Of a stretch of DNA of 64,000 nt, positions 58,736 through 64,000 are shown piece after piece. A model generated the notes under the pieces. It ran no database searches. It was not told the origin of the DNA and saw only the letters and a program-made list of their open reading frames with translations. The number at the start of each line of letters is the position of its first letter. The first letter of the stretch is position 1. Position numbers and translations under genes: made by a program. The stretch is from Cryptomeria japonica (Eukaryota; Streptophyta; Pinopsida; Cupressales; Cupressaceae): the NCBI RefSeq assembly GCF_030272615.1, contig NC_081411.1, forward strand, positions 186,768,949 through 186,832,948. The letters are read 5' to 3'.

Positions 58736-60540
58736 CCTTCTAATCTTCATGATTTCTTCATTTCCAAATTTGTAAGAAAACATTAAAAGCATCAATTTCA
58801 TCAAAAATATCATTTGTATAATTTAATATCATTATCCATCCCCATATTCATCATTTAAATAAAAAATGGAAAATTTGCCAAAGTTGTTGAGAACTTTTTT
58901 AATTTTGCAACTGCTTCTTCAACCATAATTTTCTCATTTTTCTCTTTGTTTCTCTATTATTATAATCTTTTCATGTTTGGACATCATTAGGATGCCTAGT
59001 CTAAGTTATCTCATCTCTTAAAACACCTAGATTCTTATTTTCTCATGGCCACCCTAAGGCTTCCCTTTTTAAGACTATTGTATGATTTCCTCCAAGATCC
59101 TTTATGGCGAAATCTATATATCTACCTCTATTTGATGTAGGGGAAAGGACCTAATAGTTGAGCATGTTTCAATAATTGTTATAGCAGTTGTTAATTTAAT
59201 GTCCAATATTTTTAATAATATAGCATCAATATTTGTGACTTTAATGTTGTTAGTGTTGATGATGAGTACCCATAATTAAATTAAATGTATTCCTTGGATC
59301 TAAAAAGCAACAAATCATGTGATGCCACATCAGCATACCATTAAAACATGACTTAGTGCACAACTAACACTCTAACTTTTGGGGGGCGCTTTTTGGACAC
59401 CTCAACAAAAAGCATGTTTGATGATAGGCATCAAACCTTATTTATAAGTAGGGAACTTGCCAAGTAAATTGTAAAAATTGGGAGATTGAAATTTTCACAT
59501 AAGATTTTTGAGAGGCACAAAATTAGGGTGTTCAACTAATAGATCTTTTCGCATGGATTGATCTCTAAACCAATTTCTTGCCTTGATTGCTAAGAGTATG
59601 CTCTAGGCAGTCGACTATTGTGCATCATTGTAAGAGAATGGAATCATTTACATATTGGTTGTAAGGAGGTGCAGTAAGGCTGGGTAGTTGTATGATCAGG
59701 TGTCTCCAGGGCACACTATAGTATTTCAGGGGAATCTTTGAGCCTAGTTGTTACTTCACTATTGTCACATCTGCTGGCCTCATGAGTTGATTAATGTTAT
59801 AGCATTATAACTTGTTACAAATTATTTTGTAATGGTCTGTTTGTTGCATGTTGGATATTGTTGATTTGAGATGGATGTGTGATTGTGCAACCTTTCCCTT
59901 TTTCATCATTCTATTGCAGTCCCATAAGACTGTATTTCCTTCTTACATGTAACTTTGTTTCGAAATGGATATGGCAGCAATCAAATGGCTTAGGATTTAA
60001 TCATTTGCATTGATTAAACTCCTTTTTTCCTATTTTAGTTTAGTTCCCCACCTTGCCTACATGCACAAACTAATTTTTTAGTTTTCCATATCTGAATTCT
60101 TAAGGGATCATTAGTTCTTCCTAATTGAATGAGATGTTCAGAAGTTTATACGTGTATGAGTCATGCTTACTGCATAGCCAATTGCTTCAGCAATTTACAA
60201 CATTAATGAGCCTGATTTAAATGGATCTATAGAGGACTTTGTTGGTAAGATTTCAAAAACATAATTAATTTATATCCTTACATGGAATGCATTCTTGTTT
60301 CTATCTATTGCTAGTGACGTCTAATAGGATTGTTCCTGATTGCCATTGGGGCATGGTAATCAAAGCCTCATCTCTATCTCTGTATTTTTCTTTAATTTTC
60401 CCATTCATAAGGCCTTAACAATCACCTAGGTTCCGCAGAGCCTAAAGAAGAAGAGAAATCGCCCTGATCCTATACATTAGCCCAAAACCATCCTCTCCTT
60501 ATAAATTTGTTCCTTCTCTTAGCCTGTGATATCTTGTTCC
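58736..60540. other. Intergenic DNA without supported genes
   Basis: AT-rich, no recognised coding family. Near the right end a TATA-like CCTTATAAATTTG (about 60497) precedes an ATG at about 60559. This could be the vestigial promoter of the receptor-kinase relic, or chance. Confidence 0.4.
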
Positions 60541-60558
60541 CCTTGTCTCAGCTTTAGT

Positions 60559-62200
60559 AATGGCGCTATGGAGGGGGTCTGTAGTCTTAAGAGCCAAGAA
60601 CCAACACCGCCCTCTTTGGGAAATCTCTCAAGCCATTCACCTTGTTGGAAATCAAATTAACTAGTACCTTCTTGGCTATCCAACTGCGCATCTTTCCAGA
60701 GAACAAGTTTATTTCAGAACCAGCTGAGTACACATTCCATGAGAGTTGGGTGCCAATCTCAACAACTTGCCTATCCTAAATTTATGGTAGAACCAGGTCA
60801 GCGGAGATGTAACAAATTCCATTGGAATTTGCTTCAAGATCTCTTACCAGGAATGGTACCAACCGATTTAGGGTTTTACAAGAATTTGGAACTCCTTTAC
60901 TTGTCACATTATAGATTAAGGGGATGAAAACCTTCTAACCTGCAATTATATCTGAATTTGTCACAGGATCTTTATGAAGGTCTCTTGCCCATAGCAATCA
61001 GTAAATTAGTAATGGCAAAAGCTATAGATATCTCTTGCAACTAGTTAAGTGGGTTAATTCCAGCAGGAACATGAAGCTGCTCTGCACTAGAATCACTAAA
61101 TTTATCTGGGAGTGTATTTCAGAGTTCCATTCCATATTCACTTGGAAATTTGCAATATCTGAAGGAATTAGATTTCTCTTCAAACTCCTTGTCGGGTACT
61201 ATGCCAGTGTCTCGCAAAAACCTAAATGTGCTTCGCTATTTGAATTTATCTCTTTAACAGTCTTACAGGAAAATTTCCAAAACAAGTTTCAGGCAATCTC
61301 AATATTAACTGTGTGCTGAGTTGGAAGTCAAAGCCTCTGCAGACCACAGGCATTCTTATTACCTGCATGTTCCTCAGATAAAACTCTGCCTTCAGTTGTG
61401 AAAAAATGTTAATACCAATTCTTTGTGTATGTGATATTATCCTATTGTGTTTGCCAGTGGGATTTTGGTGGAGAGGTCATTTGTGTGGAGAAAAGTTTGA
61501 TTTCTCACACCAAAAAATTGAGCATGAAAAGATCTAGCATTAAGAACTTGTCGATGCAAATATTGGATCTGTTGACTTGTAAGGGAATTTTGGGGGAGGA
61601 CACATTTGTTGCTGCGAATGTTCTGAATTTACAAAACCAGCAAGTTGAAAAGATATTCAAATCAGAGTGGAGGGTATTACAGAAAGATCGACATAGGAAT
61701 CTTATTAAAACCATAACTTCATGTTCAAGCAATAATTTCAAAGGTTTAGTTTTTTTGAGTTATCCTGACATCAATGATGTGGATGCATGTGAATTGAGAT
61801 TGGAAAGAATTGTGAACATAGCTACTGATGTAGCCCATGCCGTAGAATATCTTCGTTATGATTCTTCCGTACAAGTATTGCTGTGTAACATAAAACCTAG
61901 CAATATTCTTTTGGATGAAGACATGATGGCCCATGTTACGGATTTTGGTATTGCAAGATACCGGTGCAGCATCCACAGATTCAGTTTCTTCAACCCTAGC
62001 ACTCAGTGCCCAGTGGTTCCATAGGCTATATTGTACTAGGTCATAGGGTTTCTACAGAATTAGATTTGTACAGTCATGGGGTTCTGCTGTTAGAAATATT
62101 GACAAGAAAGAGGCCTACTGATAACACGTTTCCTGGAGATATGAACTTGCATGACGAGGGAACTATTTTTAGAAAGTTAGACAATCTTTCCTCTTCATTT
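60559..62200 (+). pseudogene. LRR receptor-like kinase pseudogene
   Basis: LRR receptor kinases are plasma-membrane sensors. Broken leucine-rich repeats are readable from about 60600 to 61280: ELGANLNNLPILNLW, VPTDLGFYKNLELLYLS, AISKLVMAKAIDISCN, SLGNLQYLKELDFSSNSLSG and LNVLRYLNLS. A transmembrane segment is not seen. The kinase part (61425-62200) has VLNLQNQQVEKIFKSEW, VLQKDRHRNLIKTITSCSS, VLLCNIKPSNILLDEDM, HVTDFGIAR, GSIGYI and LLLEILTRKRPTDN. The catalytic HxD loop reads LCN in place of HCD, and the VAIK lysine reads Asn. Frameshifts and stops separate the pieces, and both the N-terminal repeats and the C-terminal lobe are truncated. It is of the XA21/EFR-like subfamily by sequence style. 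Certainly non-functional as a kinase. Confidence 0.9.
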
Positions 62201-62720
62201 TCAATTTTATTCCTGCACTACAAAACACATTCTACGCAGCTTTGTCATTTTGCTGATCAATTCCTTGAAAACAACAAGAGGGACTCAATAATGTGCAACC
62301 AATTTGTACAAAATTGCTAAGGTCTCCTTGTTTCTTTCCTCTTACATCTGCAAGTCCAATTGTTTGGGACTTGCCTGGAGCATTCTTTAGGTTCAAATAA
62401 TTTGCTTCTCACAATTTAACATAATATTATGTACAAATATACTCTCTTTTAACTTTCTGAAATCACAAGAAATTATAAAATATTTGGACTTCGAAATGAA
62501 CTTGGCAACTGTAAGTGGAAGATGTTATCCAAGGTTAGAAAGGAAGAATGTATAAGACAATTCATGAACAGAACCGGGTGATAGCAAGAAGCTGCATTTT
62601 ACACAATCTGTTTCGAAATTGAAGTCCATTTTTTTATTTCAGACATTTAGATAATAAATCACAAGAAACATCAGTAAGATCATGCATAACAACTAATACA
62701 GCCATCAAACAAAAGATATA
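62201..62720. other. Intergenic region between pseudogene and F-box gene
   Basis: No gene seen. It includes the likely 3' untranslated region of the F-box gene. Confidence 0.5.
62633..62638 (-). terminator. Possible polyadenylation signal of the F-box gene
   Basis: Minus-strand AATAAA lies about 85 bases past the F-box stop codon, a usual distance for a plant poly(A) signal. Confidence 0.45.
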
Positions 62721-63878
62721 TTAAGGCCACCAAACATTATTGACTTCGAATGCACGAACTGATGTTGGGTATGTTTGTGTGAACGTTGTCAGCTGTCTTC
62801 CTTCAATGCTCTGCATCATTCTTCCTAGCCCATCAAATACAACCAACTTGTTCCTAGGCAGGTGTACCAAAATCCACCCACTACTGTTAACCACTACTTG
62901 TGTGCACCTTTGGCTGCTAATGTCATTCACAACCCCACCACACCTAACTTCTCCACATAGCTTCTTGGGCAATGCAGCTAGCTCCAACCATCTCTGTCTG
63001 TTTTCCTCTTCATCCCTATTATCTTCATCCAATTCCCATAAACATAGACCCTTAGTGTACACCAAAACCACCTTCCCATCATACCCACTTAACCTCCAGT
63101 AATACAAATGATTAGAATAAGGTCCATAAGGTCTTTGTGGATGCCTGATAACATCCCAATGCCTCTCTTTCACATGAAATGCTGCAACATCAAACCTGCA
63201 TCTGCTCACCCCAAGATAGGTTGAATTAATCCAGTAAAACGTCCCCCTTGAGTAAACCCCTTCCCCCAATGGGTACACTGTTTTGGGTGTTTTTATCTGC
63301 AATGTAGTCCAGGAATTGATCTCTGAATCATAAATCTCCACCACCATATGGTTTTCCTCTGCCATGATTACAGTTCTTCCAATGACTAAGATGCAGAGCC
63401 TTGTGGATACGTCGAAGGCCAGTCCAACAAAATCATATTGCCTGAGTTGAATAGAAGGAGGAAGTTCCTTACATGTCTTGGTAACAGGATTGCAAATGTA
63501 AAATGAAGTGGGTGCACCATTCTTAGAGCAACAGAGGACACTCTTGCAGGCTGTGACAACATTGATGGAATCAGGTGCCAAAAAATCTAAGGAGAGTCTA
63601 TACATATGGGAATTGGGCAGCGATTGAAGTAGATATAAATTACTATTGAGAGAATTAACCCAGTGAGAGGGATGAAGACGGCCAATGAGAAAAGCAGGGG
63701 TAGAACAGGGATGAACAAATGGTGTTATCCGCTGGAAGGCCAGTGATGGTGAGAGAAGAGACTTCCATTGTTTACAAACAGCCCTGAACCTCCCAATCGT
63801 CAAAGTGGGTAACTTAGCTAAAACAAGGACTATTATTTCTTCTGGTAGCGAACTCCATATCTCGGAATTCATCTCCAT
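62721..63878 (-). CDS. F-box protein, 385 residues, single exon, intact
   Basis: F-box proteins bring substrates to SCF ubiquitin ligases by binding SKP1 through the F-box. Residues ~8-48 form an F-box: IWSSLPEEIIVLVLAKLPTL, then FRAVCKQWKSLL. The rest resembles the kelch/FBA-type substrate domain of plant F-box proteins, with FYICNPVTKTCKELPP, GLAFDVSTRLCILVI, VEIYDSEINSWTTL, GEGVYSRGTFYWIN and VFDGLGRMMQ. Length of 385 is normal for the group. There is no frameshift or stop, and base use is more GC-balanced than the transposon DNA around it. MEMNSEIW is a sensible start; a second Met at residue 3 is also possible. The substrate is unknown. This is the only intact host gene in the window. 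Confidence 0.93.
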   Translation of the reverse strand: MEMNSEIWSSLPEEIIVLVLAKLPTLTIGRFRAVCKQWKSLLSPSLAFQRITPFVHPCSTPAFLIGRLHPSHWVNSLNSNLYLLQSLPNSHMYRLSLDFLAPDSINVVTACKSVLCCSKNGAPTSFYICNPVTKTCKELPPSIQLRQYDFVGLAFDVSTRLCILVIGRTVIMAEENHMVVEIYDSEINSWTTLQIKTPKTVYPLGEGVYSRGTFYWINSTYLGVSRCRFDVAAFHVKERHWDVIRHPQRPYGPYSNHLYYWRLSGYDGKVVLVYTKGLCLWELDEDNRDEEENRQRWLELAALPKKLCGEVRCGGVVNDISSQRCTQVVVNSSGWILVHLPRNKLVVFDGLGRMMQSIEGRQLTTFTQTYPTSVRAFEVNNVWWP

Positions 63879-64000
63879 CTCAATTTATTTTTGCTCTCGA
63901 AACATAAAATCATTCTAGGTGTTTCCGTGAGCAATAGGAATCGATGGAGTAGTTGGTAGGATATCAGTGTTCCAGCATTGCCATATTACCTTGCACGCTG
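63879..64000 (-). other. Upstream region of the F-box gene
   Basis: Only 122 bases lie upstream, probably 5' untranslated sequence. No TATA box is seen in this short part. Confidence 0.4.

Noticed and set aside
60559-60660. ATG at 60559 as the start of a functional gene
   Set aside because: The frame ends after about 34 codons and leads into broken leucine-rich repeats, so it is at best a vestige.
1-64000. tRNA, rRNA or other structured RNA genes
   Set aside because: No cloverleaf or rRNA-like sequence was recognised; primer-site sequences are short complements of tRNA-Met only.

Overview
This is a 64-kb piece of a large, repeat-rich plant nuclear genome. The evidence is a plant F-box gene, an LRR receptor-kinase relic, and LTR retrotransposons of plant Copia and Gypsy type with initiator-tRNA-Met primer sites. 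The density of old, nested, stop-riddled elements suggests a gymnosperm such as a conifer, but the species cannot be fixed from the sequence. Only one apparently intact cellular gene is present, the F-box gene at 62721-63878 (-). Almost everything else is transposon or transposon relic.

Layout. (a) 1-8.7 kb: decayed Ty3/Gypsy-type material on the + strand. It holds a long proline/lysine-rich ORF running in from the left edge, a broken integrase (4638-5554), several tandem-repeat fields, and a ~1.1-kb inverted repeat straddling a polypurine tract/LTR junction. (b) 9133-10797: a solo LTR. (c) 11.6-43 kb: + strand relics of an unfamiliar gag-like gene family. They are interrupted by Copia-A (13765-20787, -), the pol-less element NA-1 (22000-28651, -), Copia-B (29924-36646, -) and a compound LTR insertion (37007-39921). 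(d) 43.3-54.9 kb: two solo LTRs of one family (43531-44613 and 52920-54008), a second pol-less element NA-2 (45649-52504, -) and an LTR relic. (e) 55-60.5 kb: AT-rich intergenic DNA with a 5'-truncated LINE. (f) 60.5-64 kb: an LRR receptor-kinase pseudogene and the F-box gene.

The most interesting content is the pair NA-1/NA-2. Both have complete LTRs, a tRNA-Met primer site, a polypurine tract and perfect 5-bp target duplications (GAATG and GTATT), but no protease, integrase, reverse transcriptase or RNase H. Each carries two conserved reading frames. ORF1 has about 391 codons, with a coiled coil followed by four CCHC zinc knuckles. ORF2 has about 1,060-1,120 codons, with a helical N-terminal domain, a basic proline/lysine linker and C-terminal coiled coils, and matches no family I recognise. 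NA-1 keeps both frames without a frameshift; the damage is in-frame stops. The + strand relics at 11.6-13.8, 20.8-22 and 39.9-43 kb look like diverged relatives of ORF2. NA elements and the two Copia elements share primer site, polypurine tract and an LTR 3' module, so Copia enzymes probably move the NA elements in trans.

Insertion order can be read from nesting. The gag-like + strand relics are oldest. Copia-A, NA-1, Copia-B and the compound LTR went into them later. NA-2 and the LTR at 52920 lie in neighbouring old repeat DNA. Boundaries, target duplications, primer sites and catalytic motifs were read by eye; no database search was possible.
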